Part shown: positions 17,660 through 27,010 of the stretch, one piece after another | How the letters are laid out: the number at the start of each line of letters is the position of its first letter | Numbering within the stretch: position 1 is the stretch's first letter | Assembly (NCBI GenBank): GCA_030812955.1 | Contig: JAUSTR010000014.1 | Span: 1 to 55,787 of the forward strand | Source of the DNA: Bacillus alveayuensis | GTDB taxonomy: Bacteria; Bacillota; Bacilli; Bacillales; Aeribacillaceae | Direction: 5' to 3' | DNA length: 55,787 bases | Translations under genes and position numbers: made by a program | Notes under the pieces: model-generated | Databases searched by the model: none | What the model saw: only the letters and a program-made list of their open reading frames with translations | Told to the model about the DNA's origin: nothing

Positions 17660-18697
17660 TCAAAGATAAGAAGGCGAATAAGCTGCTTTTTCCGACTGCA
17701 GCATTAAATTTTTTATTCCGACATGCAGGTTTTTAAATCGTTCGTCCTTTACTTCTCCTATTTTATAGCGGTAATAAATTTGCTGTAAAACAGCTGCAAT
17801 TTTGTAAAAAGCAAAGGAAAGATAATAATTTAAGTTTGAAATATCCCGTCCAGATTCTTTTGCATACATAATCGCTAAATCTTTTCTAGTCCAAAATCCT
17901 GATTGGTTTGTTACAGCGGTCAGGCCTATTTCTTCATCTCCTTCTTCTGTCCAATAAGCAAGGCTAATGGCCAGATCAAAAAGAGGATCTCCAATAGTAG
18001 ACATTTCCCAATCTAAAACAGCTGTTATATGAGTTGGGTCATCAGGATGAAATATTATATTATTTAATTTAAAGTCATTGTGAATAATCGTTACATCAGT
18101 GGAATTCGGTATATTTTCCATTAGCCAATTTTCTAATTTTTCCACAAACGGCAAATCATCTGTTTTCGATTGTTGATAGCGTTGAATCCATCCATTCACT
18201 TGACGTTTTAAAAACCCTTCAGGCTTCCCTAAAGAATCTAATTTGGTTTGATAAACATTAATTCGATGTAAATCGACTAATTCTTGAATAAAAGCTTTCG
18301 AAATCTCTTCTTTGATTGTCAAACTGTTCCAATGAGCCGGAAGAGAATGGTCTATTACAACACCTTTTTTTAATTCCATTACATAAAAATGTTTATCCAT
18401 TATTTTCGGGTCGTCGCCATATAATAAAGGTCTTGGTGCTTTTGGATATACAGCATGAATTTTTTTTAATAATTTATATTCACGTTCCATATCATGAGCT
18501 TTTTTTGGCAATTCACCAAAAGGAGGTCTTCTTAACACTCCTTCCCACGTTCCAATTTGGACTTTATAAGTCAAATTAGAGTAACCTGAAGTGAACGGTT
18601 GTACGACCATGTCCCCTTCTTCATTCATAAGATTTAACATGTTCCTTAAGAACTCTTCCAATCGGTTCCAATTTATTCGTTCACATTGTTTGTTCAC
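17660..18697 (-). CDS. APH-family phosphotransferase, putative 4-hydroxyacyl-CoA kinase
   Basis: The product has the aminoglycoside-phosphotransferase fold: an N-terminal nucleotide lobe (TSGYSNLTYKV, VLRRPPFGELP), the catalytic loop HNDFKLNNIIF and the metal motif LDWEMSTIGDP. Proteins with this YKV-RRPP pattern next to an acyl-CoA dehydrogenase resemble the kinase domain of ACAD10/11 and LvaA. In those systems the 4-hydroxyl of a hydroxyacyl-CoA is phosphorylated before elimination. I choose the GTG at 18697, eight bases after AAGGAGGG; it overlaps the dehydrogenase stop by 17 bases. It is the last gene of the leftward operon. The substrate is inferred from context. Confidence 0.8.
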   Translation of the reverse strand: MNKQCERINWNRLEEFLRNMLNLMNEEGDMVVQPFTSGYSNLTYKVQIGTWEGVLRRPPFGELPKKAHDMEREYKLLKKIHAVYPKAPRPLLYGDDPKIMDKHFYVMELKKGVVIDHSLPAHWNSLTIKEEISKAFIQELVDLHRINVYQTKLDSLGKPEGFLKRQVNGWIQRYQQSKTDDLPFVEKLENWLMENIPNSTDVTIIHNDFKLNNIIFHPDDPTHITAVLDWEMSTIGDPLFDLAISLAYWTEEGDEEIGLTAVTNQSGFWTRKDLAIMYAKESGRDISNLNYYLSFAFYKIAAVLQQIYYRYKIGEVKDERFKNLHVGIKNLMLQSEKAAYSPSYL

Positions 18698-19892
18698 AAG
18701 GATTTCCCTCCTTGTTTTTCTCATACTCTTTAATCAGCGAGCGAGCTACCACCATGCGATGTACTTCATCTGGCCCATCATAAATTCTTGCTGTTCTCGC
18801 TTCACGGTAAAATCCTTCAAGAGGCGTATCGCCCGTTACCCCAAGTGCTCCATGAACTTGAATGGCCCTATCAATGACATCATGAAGAACTTTCGCTCCA
18901 AAATATTTAATAGCGGAAATTTCTTTTCTCGCTTCATCTCCTTGATCCATCAACCAGGCAGCCTTTAATGTCATTAAACGAAATGCTTCAATTTCTACAG
19001 CCGAATCAGCAATAAAATTTTGAATGGATTGATAATCAGCTAATCGGCTTCCACGTGTTTCTCGCTTTAATGAATAACCGATCATTAAATCTAAGCTTCT
19101 TTTCGCTATCCCGATCCAACGCATCGCATGGGTTATGCGTCCTGTGCCTAAACGTATTTGAGCAAGTTTAAATCCTTCTCCACGGGCACCTAATAAATTT
19201 TCTTTCGGAACTCGACAATTCGTATATCGAACTTCACAATGTCCACCTGTAAAATGATCGCCAATCACTGGGATCTCCCGGACAATTTCAAAGCCAGGAT
19301 TTTCGTTCTCGACAATAAATAAACTAAACTGTTTATGTGGAGGAGCATCAGGATCCGTCTTTGCCACTACGATGGAGAAGCTTGACCCGAGGGCTCCTGT
19401 CGTAAACCATTTATGGGCATTAATCACCCATTCATCTCCATCAAGAACAGCTGTCGCTTGCAAAAGTCTCGGATCAGACCCAGAAACTTCCGGCTCTGTC
19501 ATCGCAAAGCAGGAGCGAATCTCTCCATTGGCAAGTGGATACAAATATTTGCGCTTCTGTTCCTCCGTACCGGCGTGCCACAATATTTCTCCATTTCCAG
19601 CATCCGGAGCCATAGAGCCAAAAATATAAGGTCCGATAGGACTTCTGCCAACTACTTCTGATAACAAGCCTAATGAAACAAGTCCTAATCCTGCTCCCCC
19701 TGCTTCTTTTGGCAAGTGGGCTGCCCACAGACCCATATCTTTTACTTTTTGTTGCAGCGGTTTTAAGATTTCTTCAGGTAAACCTCGATGTGGAACCATA
19801 TGTTTTTCATTTGGATAAACGTATTTTTCCATAAAGGCTGTCGCTTTTTTCACCATTTCCTCTTGTTCAGCTGATGGGCTAAAATGAAACAT
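18681..19892 (-). CDS. Acyl-CoA dehydrogenase family protein (ACAD10/11-LvaC type)
   Basis: A flavoprotein of 403 residues with the standard order: helical N-terminal domain, beta domain starting at FAMTEPEVSGSDP, and C-terminal helical domain with the IQVHGALGVTGDTPL flavin-contact region. It resembles the dehydrogenase half of ACAD10/11. In partnership with a kinase such enzymes remove phosphate from 4-phosphoacyl-CoA to give an enoyl-CoA, rather than simply oxidising acyl-CoA. A sigma-54 type promoter lies 39 bases upstream, and the gene diverges from the enhancer-binding regulator. It is coupled by overlap to the kinase-like gene downstream. Confidence 0.88.
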   Translation of the reverse strand: MFHFSPSAEQEEMVKKATAFMEKYVYPNEKHMVPHRGLPEEILKPLQQKVKDMGLWAAHLPKEAGGAGLGLVSLGLLSEVVGRSPIGPYIFGSMAPDAGNGEILWHAGTEEQKRKYLYPLANGEIRSCFAMTEPEVSGSDPRLLQATAVLDGDEWVINAHKWFTTGALGSSFSIVVAKTDPDAPPHKQFSLFIVENENPGFEIVREIPVIGDHFTGGHCEVRYTNCRVPKENLLGARGEGFKLAQIRLGTGRITHAMRWIGIAKRSLDLMIGYSLKRETRGSRLADYQSIQNFIADSAVEIEAFRLMTLKAAWLMDQGDEARKEISAIKYFGAKVLHDVIDRAIQVHGALGVTGDTPLEGFYREARTARIYDGPDEVHRMVVARSLIKEYEKNKEGNPCEQTM

Positions 19893-19930
19893 TTGACCAC
19901 TCCTTAACGAATATTATTTTTATTAATAAT

Positions 19931-19950
19931 ACATGCACGTTTTATGCCAA
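19931..19950 (-). promoter_or_regulatory. Sigma-54 (-24/-12) promoter for the dehydrogenase-kinase operon
   Basis: On the minus strand TTGGCATAAAACGTGCATGT has GG and GC separated by exactly ten bases, as sigma-54 promoters require. It lies just upstream of the acyl-CoA dehydrogenase start. An imperfect inverted repeat (ATCGCTTCT...AGAAAGTGAT, about 19969-19991) between it and the regulator gene is a weak candidate activator site. Confidence 0.75.
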
Positions 19951-20042
19951 TTTACCGTTATAGGAGTCAATCGCTTCTAAAGAGAAAGTGATGAAAAAAA
20001 TAATCAGATAATTTATAATATTTTTAAAAAGGAGGGGTCCTT

Positions 20043-21467
20043 ATTAACAACAATGTAAAACAGGCAACTAATATTCAAAAACTGGATCTTGAGCTAAAAA
20101 ACATGAAAAAGAAAGTAAAGCTATATGAAGAAGCCATGAATGCAAGCTATGATCCAATCTTTATTACGGACAAAAATGGATATGGAATTTTTATGAATGA
20201 AGCCTACACACGAGTTACAGGCCTTACAAAGGATCAATTAATCGGGCGTCACATGAAGGACATTTTGAAGGATGGATTAATATCTGATTCCGTGTCCTTA
20301 AAGGTTTTAAAGAAAAAACGAAGAGTGACCATCATGCAATATGTCAATGGAAAAGAGCTTTTAGTAACAGGCAATCCGATATTTGATGAAAACAACGAAA
20401 TTTCTTATGTTGTCACAAACCTTCGCGATATTACTTCTTTAAAAAATTTAGAACAAGAGCTACATAAAACGAAAGCATTAGCTAATAAATATTTACAGGA
20501 ATTAAAGGTCTATCAAAAGAAAGAACAGGTAATCCATCATGAAGGTGTGATTGCAAATAGCAGCCAAATGCTTAACGTTATTCATTTAGCACAAAAAATC
20601 GCCCCCTTTCATTCAACTGTTCTCTTATTGGGGGAATCTGGTGTTGGAAAGGAAGTCATCGCCAATCTCATTCAAAAATTAAGTAATCGGTCGAACAAAC
20701 CATTTATTAAAGTTAATTGTGCTGCCATTCCAAAAGAACTGCTTGAATCAGAGCTATTCGGTTACGAAAAAGGAGCCTTTACGGGTGCTGATAGCCGTGG
20801 TCGGCCTGGATTATTTGAACAGGCACACACTGGAACGATCTTTCTCGATGAAATTGGTGAAATGTCCTTACAGCTTCAAGGCAAACTCCTTAGAGTTTTA
20901 CAAGAGTTTGAAGTGACTAGAATCGGTGGTCGCCGAACGATTAAAATTGATGTGCGTATTATATCGGCGACAAATAAAGATTTAGAGTCATTAGTCAAAA
21001 AAGGGGAGTTTCGCGAGGATCTTTACTATCGATTAAACATCATTCCGATTAAAATACCTCCTTTGCGTGAACGACAAGAAGACATCCCACTACTCGCCCA
21101 TTATTTTTTAGACAAAGCAAACGAAAAATATCAACTGAATAAACAATTCACAGATGACGCCTTACTTGCTATGAAATCCTATTCTTGGCCAGGAAATGTA
21201 CGAGAGATGCAAAACTTAATAGAACGGCTCGTCATTACGACAGACACGAATGAAATTCATTCCTCTCATTTTCCTTTCTCGAATAAAGTCAACGGCCATA
21301 GCCAAGAAAAATCGATCGAAAAAACAATGAAGGAAGTCATTCATGAAGTCGAAAGGGAAATGATTTTGAAAGCGATTACAAAATATAAAACAACTAGGAA
21401 GGCAGCTAAAATTCTCGGTATCAGCCAATCTACATTAGTGAAAAAAATGCAGAGACTAGGCTTATAG
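20043..21467 (+). CDS. Sigma-54-dependent transcriptional activator (PAS + AAA+ + Fis-type HTH)
   Basis: An enhancer-binding protein that should switch on the flanking sigma-54 promoters. Domains in order: a PAS sensor (YEEAMNASYDPIFITDKNG onward), an AAA+ domain with Walker A GESGVGKE, the sigma-54 contact loop GAFTGA and Walker B TIFLDEIGEM, and a C-terminal Fis-type helix-turn-helix (TRKAAKILGISQSTLVKKM). The first ATG (20103) has no ribosome site. The frame extends 20 codons upstream to an ATT at 20043, which lies seven bases after a perfect AAAGGAGG, so an unusual ATT start is likely. The PAS ligand may be a pathway acid or its CoA ester. Confidence 0.9.
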   Translation: MNNNVKQATNIQKLDLELKNMKKKVKLYEEAMNASYDPIFITDKNGYGIFMNEAYTRVTGLTKDQLIGRHMKDILKDGLISDSVSLKVLKKKRRVTIMQYVNGKELLVTGNPIFDENNEISYVVTNLRDITSLKNLEQELHKTKALANKYLQELKVYQKKEQVIHHEGVIANSSQMLNVIHLAQKIAPFHSTVLLLGESGVGKEVIANLIQKLSNRSNKPFIKVNCAAIPKELLESELFGYEKGAFTGADSRGRPGLFEQAHTGTIFLDEIGEMSLQLQGKLLRVLQEFEVTRIGGRRTIKIDVRIISATNKDLESLVKKGEFREDLYYRLNIIPIKIPPLRERQEDIPLLAHYFLDKANEKYQLNKQFTDDALLAMKSYSWPGNVREMQNLIERLVITTDTNEIHSSHFPFSNKVNGHSQEKSIEKTMKEVIHEVEREMILKAITKYKTTRKAAKILGISQSTLVKKMQRLGL

Positions 21468-21471
21468 CTTT

Positions 21472-21517
21472 TGATTCCTTTTATCATCAATGATTCGAAA
21501 AGGAATCATTTTTTTTG
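21472..21517 (+). terminator. Intrinsic terminator of the activator gene
   Basis: TGATTCCTTTT pairs with AAAAGGAATCA and is followed by eight T, directly after the activator stop codon. It separates the regulator from the SDR operon. Confidence 0.9.
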
Positions 21518-21569
21518 TTTTTTGCCATAAATTCGCCTATTAATTTCATAATTTTTTAAATATTTTGTA

Positions 21570-21586
21570 TTGGCACACAAATTGCA
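21570..21586 (+). promoter_or_regulatory. Sigma-54 (-24/-12) promoter for the SDR-ligase-transporter operon
   Basis: TTGGCACACAAATTGCA is a close match to the sigma-54 consensus, with ten bases between GG and GC. It lies about 50 bases before the SDR start and downstream of the activator terminator. Confidence 0.88.
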
Positions 21587-21636
21587 TTTTATGATGGTGA
21601 ATGATTTTCACATGATGAGTAAAGTGAGGTGTCAAA

Positions 21637-22410
21637 ATGGATATTAGTCGATTCCCTTCTTTCAAGCTAGATGGAAAAGTTGCACTTGTAACAGGTGGTA
21701 GTAAAGGAATTGGTTTAGCTATGGCGTGTGCTCTCGGCATCCATGGAGCACATGTCGTCATCGCAAGCCGCAAAGCTGATGAACTACAAACTGTTGTAGA
21801 TGAAATGAAAAATCAAGGTTTGGATTTCTCTTGGGTGCAAGCAGATGTGACAAAAAAAGGACAAGTGCATGATATGATCGACAACATCATCGAATGCCAC
21901 GGTAAGCTCGACATTTTAGTGAACAATGCTGGGATGAATATCCGAAAACCGCTTATCGAAGTCGAAGAAGATGATTGGGATCAAGTGATAAATACAAATT
22001 TAAAAGGAATCTTTTTCGTCGGTCAGGCAGCGGCCAAACAAATGATGAAACAAAAAAACGGAAAAATCATTAATATTTCTTCCATACTTGGCGGGATCGG
22101 AATGCCTTCCCAAACGAGCTATGCAGCAAGCAAAGGGGGTATTAATCAATTGACGAAGGTTTGGGCAAGCGAGTTATCCCCTTATAACATCAATGTCAAT
22201 GCCATTGCCCCTGCTTACATTAAAACACCTATGACAAGTCCATGGCTTCAGGATGAAGAGCGGTACAAACAAATTGTTCAAAATACGATGATGAAACGAA
22301 TTGGAGAAGTCGAAGATGTAGCAGGACCTGTTGTTTTTCTAGCATCTGACGCATCCAATTATGTAACAGGCCACATTTTGTATGTTGATGGCGGCTGGAC
22401 GGCTCAATAA
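21637..22410 (+). CDS. Short-chain dehydrogenase/reductase
   Basis: A classical 257-residue SDR: cofactor motif TGGSKGIG near residue 20, NNAG near 95, serine in NISS near 147 and the YAASK catalytic pair near 160. R-K residues after the second strand (ASRKAD) point to NADP preference, which is an inference. It is the first gene of the rightward operon, under a sigma-54 promoter. In the lva pathway an SDR reduces the 4-keto group of levulinyl-CoA to 4-hydroxyvaleryl-CoA. Here a similar keto/hydroxy interconversion on a short acyl substrate is plausible but not shown. Confidence 0.88.
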   Translation: MDISRFPSFKLDGKVALVTGGSKGIGLAMACALGIHGAHVVIASRKADELQTVVDEMKNQGLDFSWVQADVTKKGQVHDMIDNIIECHGKLDILVNNAGMNIRKPLIEVEEDDWDQVINTNLKGIFFVGQAAAKQMMKQKNGKIINISSILGGIGMPSQTSYAASKGGINQLTKVWASELSPYNINVNAIAPAYIKTPMTSPWLQDEERYKQIVQNTMMKRIGEVEDVAGPVVFLASDASNYVTGHILYVDGGWTAQ

Positions 22411-22443
22411 CAATGGAATTTGTTTGTGAAATGGAGGTATTTC

Positions 22444-24051
22444 ATGTTTATCGAAGGGCATTTATACGGTCGGAAGATGAAAATGTTCGCCGAGAGGCCA
22501 TCGAATATTTATGAAATGTTCGTCAATTCCACACAAAAATATCCGGAAAAAGAGGCGTTGATAAAAGATGGTATACGCCTAAATTATCGAGACTTAAAAA
22601 AACAAGTAGATACCGTAGCTGAAAACTTCCTCCGAAAAAATGTACAAAAAGGAGATCGAATCGCATTACTCCTTGGAAATGAACTAGAATTCGTCTTAAC
22701 CGCCCTTGCCTGTGCGAAAATTGGCGCTATTTTTGTCCCTTTGAACACAAAGTTAACAGCACGGGAATTAATATTTATGCTGAAAGACTCTGGCGCCAAA
22801 ATATTAATAACAGATCACAGACTTGTTCAACCATTAGAAGACTGGATTATAAACAATCCTTCTTTACAATTTTGCTATTTAATTGATGATGAAAAGCCAG
22901 AGAAAAACATGTATTCATTTAAACATGAGCTTTTAAAAGAAGTAGATAATGGATTTCATGACTATATACCACCGCAAGAAACCGAAGCGCTTTATATTAT
23001 GTATACATCCGGTACAACTGGACGGCCAAAAGGAGCAGTCGGCAGTCATATTAATGCCATCCATAGCTGTCTAAATTACAAATACGTGTTCAATACAGAC
23101 CATCATGTGCGCACTTTAATTGCGGTCCCGCTTTTTCATGTAACAGGTCTAATTGGCCAGCTGTTTCATGTCCTTTTAGTCGGAGGAACGACCATCTTAA
23201 TGGAACGCTATCGAACCGAACCATTTATAAAATTGATTCATGATGAAAGTATTACCTTTTTATTTAATGTTCCGACCATCTATGTCATGATCATGTCACA
23301 TCCATTATTTCATTCTTACTCTTATGATTTTGTACAAATCGTTGCATATGGAGGAGCTCCGATGTCCAAGGAAACGATTAGCGAATTAAAAATCTATTTT
23401 CCAAACGCCACCATGCATAACGCATATGGAGCGACGGAAACAACATCACCCACTACGATTATGCCAAAGCGATACCCAGAAGAAAAAACAAGCTCTGTCG
23501 GCTTACCTGTTCCAGTTGCTGAGTTAAAAATCGTCAAGGAGGATGGGACTGAGTGCGGTCCAGCAGAAATTGGAGAACTATATATAAAAGGCCCAATGGT
23601 CATAAAAGAATATTGGAATAATCAAAAGGCAAATCTTACTTCTTTTACTGAAGATGGCTACTGGAAATCTGGGGATATCGCCTACATTGATCAAGACGGA
23701 TTTGTTTATATTATGGATCGCAAAAAAGATGTCATTAATCGAGGAGGTGAGAAAATTTATTCTGTCGAGATTGAAAATATTTTATATGCCCATCCAAAAA
23801 TTTTGGAGGCGGCAGTTGTTGGCGTAAAAGATACTTTATTTGGTGAAGAGGTCAAAGCGTATGTTGTGAAATTTCCAGGAGAAGAACTAACGGAGGAAGA
23901 GGTGATAGATTTCGCTCGAAAACATCTTTCTGAATTTAAAGTACCTAAACAAGTAGAATTTATAACGGAGCTGCCTCGAAATCCTGGAGGAAAAATCTTA
24001 AAAAATAAACTGATTGAATTATCTTTGCAACAAAGGGGAAATCATTCGTGA
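22444..24051 (+). CDS. Acyl-CoA synthetase (AMP-forming), first of two
   Basis: This adenylate-forming ligase activates a carboxylic acid with ATP and CoA. The product has the P-loop-like motif YTSGTTGRPKG near 190, the A5-type motif NAYGATET, the YWKSGD hinge-side motif and the C-terminal PRNPGGKILK with the catalytic lysine. I choose the ATG at 22444, six bases after GGAGG, rather than the longer frame. Its stop overlaps the next ligase start (GTGA), so the two are coupled. The acid is unknown; genome context suggests a short or branched hydroxy- or keto-acid. Confidence 0.88.
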   Translation: MFIEGHLYGRKMKMFAERPSNIYEMFVNSTQKYPEKEALIKDGIRLNYRDLKKQVDTVAENFLRKNVQKGDRIALLLGNELEFVLTALACAKIGAIFVPLNTKLTARELIFMLKDSGAKILITDHRLVQPLEDWIINNPSLQFCYLIDDEKPEKNMYSFKHELLKEVDNGFHDYIPPQETEALYIMYTSGTTGRPKGAVGSHINAIHSCLNYKYVFNTDHHVRTLIAVPLFHVTGLIGQLFHVLLVGGTTILMERYRTEPFIKLIHDESITFLFNVPTIYVMIMSHPLFHSYSYDFVQIVAYGGAPMSKETISELKIYFPNATMHNAYGATETTSPTTIMPKRYPEEKTSSVGLPVPVAELKIVKEDGTECGPAEIGELYIKGPMVIKEYWNNQKANLTSFTEDGYWKSGDIAYIDQDGFVYIMDRKKDVINRGGEKIYSVEIENILYAHPKILEAAVVGVKDTLFGEEVKAYVVKFPGEELTEEEVIDFARKHLSEFKVPKQVEFITELPRNPGGKILKNKLIELSLQQRGNHS

Positions 24052-25607
24052 GAGATATTATAGGAAATAAAACAATTCCAAAACGATTAGAAGAGATGAC
24101 ACATATTTATCCGAATAAAACATTTGTCGTTTTTGAAGATCAAAATGAAGCTACTGTTTCATTAACCTATGAAGAGTTTACAGATCAAGTGCGCAGGCTT
24201 GCGCAAGCTCTTCAAAATTATGGGATTCAAAAAGGAGATAAAGTGCTTCTTCACTTACCTAATAGTATGGATTTCATGATTTCATGGTTTGCGATCACGT
24301 CTATAGGCGGAATTATGGTTCCTACGAACATTCTTTCAACTGCTAATGAAATCGCCTATTTACTTGAACATTCCGAAACAAAATTAGTCATAACCGAAAC
24401 AGACTATGTTGATAAATTTGCAAGCTTCCAAAAACGATTAAATGGAATTTTTTTATCAAGAAGTTATGAGGATCGTCACGATGGTGTTAGTCTGCAAAAA
24501 TTGATCGATCAAACAGAACCGCTTAAGACATTCCCAGATCTATCCAGCGACGATGTTGCCGCTATTTTATACACTTCAGGCACAACATCAAAACCAAAAG
24601 GAGTATTAGTGACACATGCAAATTATATTTACGCAGGAGAAATCATGTCTAAATCGCTGAGAATGTCTCCTGAAGACCGTGTCTTAATTGTTTTGCCAAT
24701 CTTTCACGGAAATGGTCAATATTATATGTCCATGCCAGCGTTATCAGTTGGGGCAAGTATTGCGATAACTGAGAGATTTAGTGCATCAAAATATTTTAAG
24801 CAAGCGAAACGTTTACAAGCTACGGTAGGTTCCCTATTTGCCGCTCCAATCAAGATGATATTAAAAAAACCGTATGATCCACATGATGCTGAACATTCAT
24901 TACGATTAATTGTTTTTGCCCAATCCGTTACAATTGAACAATTGCAAGCATTTGAGGATAGATACCGTGTTCCTCTTAGGCAATTATACGGAATGACTGA
25001 AACCATCGGTACTCCGCTTATAAATCCACTCGATGGAAATTATGATAACCTAAGTATTGGCCTCCCTTCGATTGGATATCAAGTTAAATTAGTGGATGAT
25101 AACGGGATGGAAGTGCCAGATGGTGAAACCGGGCAGATTGTTGTATCTGGTGTTCCTGGCAGAACTATCATGAAAGGGTATTTTCAAAATGAGGAAGCCA
25201 CCAACAAGACAATAATAGATGGCTGGCTTTATACAGGGGATCTTGCCAAAAAAGATCCTACAAATGGATATTTTTACTTCGTCGATCGTAAAAAAGATAT
25301 GATTAAGCGCGCAGGGGAAAATGTAGCAGCTAGCGAGGTAGAATCTGTCATTCATCAGCATGAAGCTGTTTTTGAAAGCGCTGTCATTGGTATCCCAGAT
25401 GAAATAAGAGACGAAGCTATTCACGCTTTCATTGTTTTAAAAAATGGATACGATATTTCCCCTCAAGAAATCATTGATTTTTGCACAGAACGATTATCTG
25501 CATTCAAAGTTCCAGAGGCCGTTCATTTTATTGAAGAATTTCCGAGAACGTCTGTTGGCAAAATCCAAAAACATCAATTAAAAAATTACATTTCTATTGG
25601 GAGGTAA
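24048..25607 (+). CDS. Acyl-CoA synthetase (AMP-forming), second of two
   Basis: A second ligase of the same superfamily, 519 residues, starting with a GTG that overlaps the previous stop by four bases. Motifs: YTSGTTSKPKG near 178, QLYGMTET near 319, YTGDLAKKD and the terminal PRTSVGKIQKHQL with the catalytic lysine. It differs substantially from its neighbour and is closer in general layout to CaiC-like ligases, so the pair may serve two substrates or two steps. It precedes the transporter by two bases. Carnitine-related activity is an alternative, but no CaiA/CaiB-type CoA-transferase is present. Confidence 0.87.
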   Translation: MRDIIGNKTIPKRLEEMTHIYPNKTFVVFEDQNEATVSLTYEEFTDQVRRLAQALQNYGIQKGDKVLLHLPNSMDFMISWFAITSIGGIMVPTNILSTANEIAYLLEHSETKLVITETDYVDKFASFQKRLNGIFLSRSYEDRHDGVSLQKLIDQTEPLKTFPDLSSDDVAAILYTSGTTSKPKGVLVTHANYIYAGEIMSKSLRMSPEDRVLIVLPIFHGNGQYYMSMPALSVGASIAITERFSASKYFKQAKRLQATVGSLFAAPIKMILKKPYDPHDAEHSLRLIVFAQSVTIEQLQAFEDRYRVPLRQLYGMTETIGTPLINPLDGNYDNLSIGLPSIGYQVKLVDDNGMEVPDGETGQIVVSGVPGRTIMKGYFQNEEATNKTIIDGWLYTGDLAKKDPTNGYFYFVDRKKDMIKRAGENVAASEVESVIHQHEAVFESAVIGIPDEIRDEAIHAFIVLKNGYDISPQEIIDFCTERLSAFKVPEAVHFIEEFPRTSVGKIQKHQLKNYISIGR

Positions 25608-25609
25608 TC

Positions 25610-26992
25610 ATGATGGAAACAAATGTACAAAAAAAATTTCAACAAACACAACTGAACGATCAGAAAAATAATCCCCTTTCTAAAATCGTCCTCTTTTTTG
25701 CGAAAATAGCAGAAAAATGGCTGCCAGATGCATTTGTTTTTGCTGTCATTCTTACCGTCATTACCTTTTTAGGCGGAATGATCGTCAATCAAAAAAGTCC
25801 GATCGAGATGGTTACTTATTGGGGCGATGGGATGTGGGCCTTATTAACATTTACTGCGCAAATTATTACTACTTTTGTTATGAGCTATGCTTTAGCTTTA
25901 ACGAAGCCAGTTTCACGTATACTCGAAAAAATTGCAAGTATGTGTAAATCTCCTAATTCGGCCATATTGCTCGTTACATTTACTTCATTGGCTGCTTCCT
26001 TAATTAGCTGGGCTTTCGGATTAGTGGTGGCAGGTATTATGGCAAAACTAGTTGCGAGGAAGGTTCACGATGTTGATTATCGTGTACTTGTTGCAGCTGG
26101 ATATTCTGGCTTTATTTTATGGGAAGGCGGCCTTTCATCATCTCCTGCTTTATTCGTGGCGACGAAAGATCATATTTTTCAGGATCAAATTGGGATCATT
26201 CCTACTTCAGAAACGTTGTTCTCTGCTCTCAACCTAACCATTGTTGTCATCGTCTTTTTAACATTGCCTTTTATTATGAAATGGATCCATCCAGCCAAAA
26301 AGGAAGATCGATTTTTAATTGATCCAAAATTGCTTGATGATACGCTCGAAGAAGAAGATCAAAAAACCAATTACGCAAACGATAAATTAGAAAAAAGCCG
26401 TCTCATCACCGTAGTTGGAGGCATTTTAGGATTATCTTATTTAGCTATTCATTTTTCTAAAAATGGTTTTTCTCTCGACTTGAATACGGTCAATCTAATG
26501 TTTTTAACCCTAGTGCTCCTATTATTCGGGAATGTCCGCGAGCTTGGAAAAGGGTTGTTAAAATCTTCTAGCAGTGTCGGACAATTTGCTTTACAATACC
26601 CCTTTTATGCAGGCATTATGGGAATGATCACCGCCTCTGGGTTAGCCGAATGGCTTTCAAACCTTTTTATTAAAATTTCAACAGGCGAAACACTCCCGTT
26701 ATTCATGTTTTGGTCAGCTGGATTTTTAAATATGTTTATCCCATCAGGAGGGGGACAATGGGCCGTACAGGCGCCCATTGCCATTCCAGCAGCACTTGAA
26801 ATGGGTGTTGATCCAGCGAAAATTGTATTGGCGATTGCATGGGGAGACGCTTGGACGAATATGATTCAGCCATTTTGGGCAATCCCTCTTCTTGCGATCG
26901 CAGGTTTAAGAGTTCGAGATATTATGGGGTTTACGACCGTCACCCTCGTTTATGTAGGAATTGTGACCTCCATTTTCATGTTAGTTTTATAA
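25610..26992 (+). CDS. AtoE-family short-chain fatty acid transporter
   Basis: A 460-residue integral membrane protein with about 10-12 hydrophobic segments. It has the family hallmarks FIPSGGGQWAVQAPI and WGDAWTNMIQPFWAIPLL near the C-terminus, typical of AtoE-type short-chain fatty acid permeases. GGGAGG lies five bases before the start. As last gene of the sigma-54 operon it probably imports the acid that the two ligases activate. The substrate could be acetoacetate, butyrate-like acids or a 4-oxo/4-hydroxy acid. Confidence 0.9.
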   Translation: MMETNVQKKFQQTQLNDQKNNPLSKIVLFFAKIAEKWLPDAFVFAVILTVITFLGGMIVNQKSPIEMVTYWGDGMWALLTFTAQIITTFVMSYALALTKPVSRILEKIASMCKSPNSAILLVTFTSLAASLISWAFGLVVAGIMAKLVARKVHDVDYRVLVAAGYSGFILWEGGLSSSPALFVATKDHIFQDQIGIIPTSETLFSALNLTIVVIVFLTLPFIMKWIHPAKKEDRFLIDPKLLDDTLEEEDQKTNYANDKLEKSRLITVVGGILGLSYLAIHFSKNGFSLDLNTVNLMFLTLVLLLFGNVRELGKGLLKSSSSVGQFALQYPFYAGIMGMITASGLAEWLSNLFIKISTGETLPLFMFWSAGFLNMFIPSGGGQWAVQAPIAIPAALEMGVDPAKIVLAIAWGDAWTNMIQPFWAIPLLAIAGLRVRDIMGFTTVTLVYVGIVTSIFMLVL

Positions 26993-27010
26993 TATAGGCA
27001 AATGAAATTA

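Noticed and set aside
17460-17663. A 67-codon minus-strand frame between the HNH/ABC-F chimera and the phosphotransferase gene
   Set aside because: It runs through the MITE copy and a terminator, has no ribosome site, and its product has no recognisable pattern.
22444-25607. Reading the two ligases as carnitine/crotonobetaine genes (CaiC)
   Set aside because: No CaiB-type CoA-transferase or carnitine transporter is present; the kinase and ACAD10/11-like dehydrogenase point to 4-hydroxyacyl chemistry instead.
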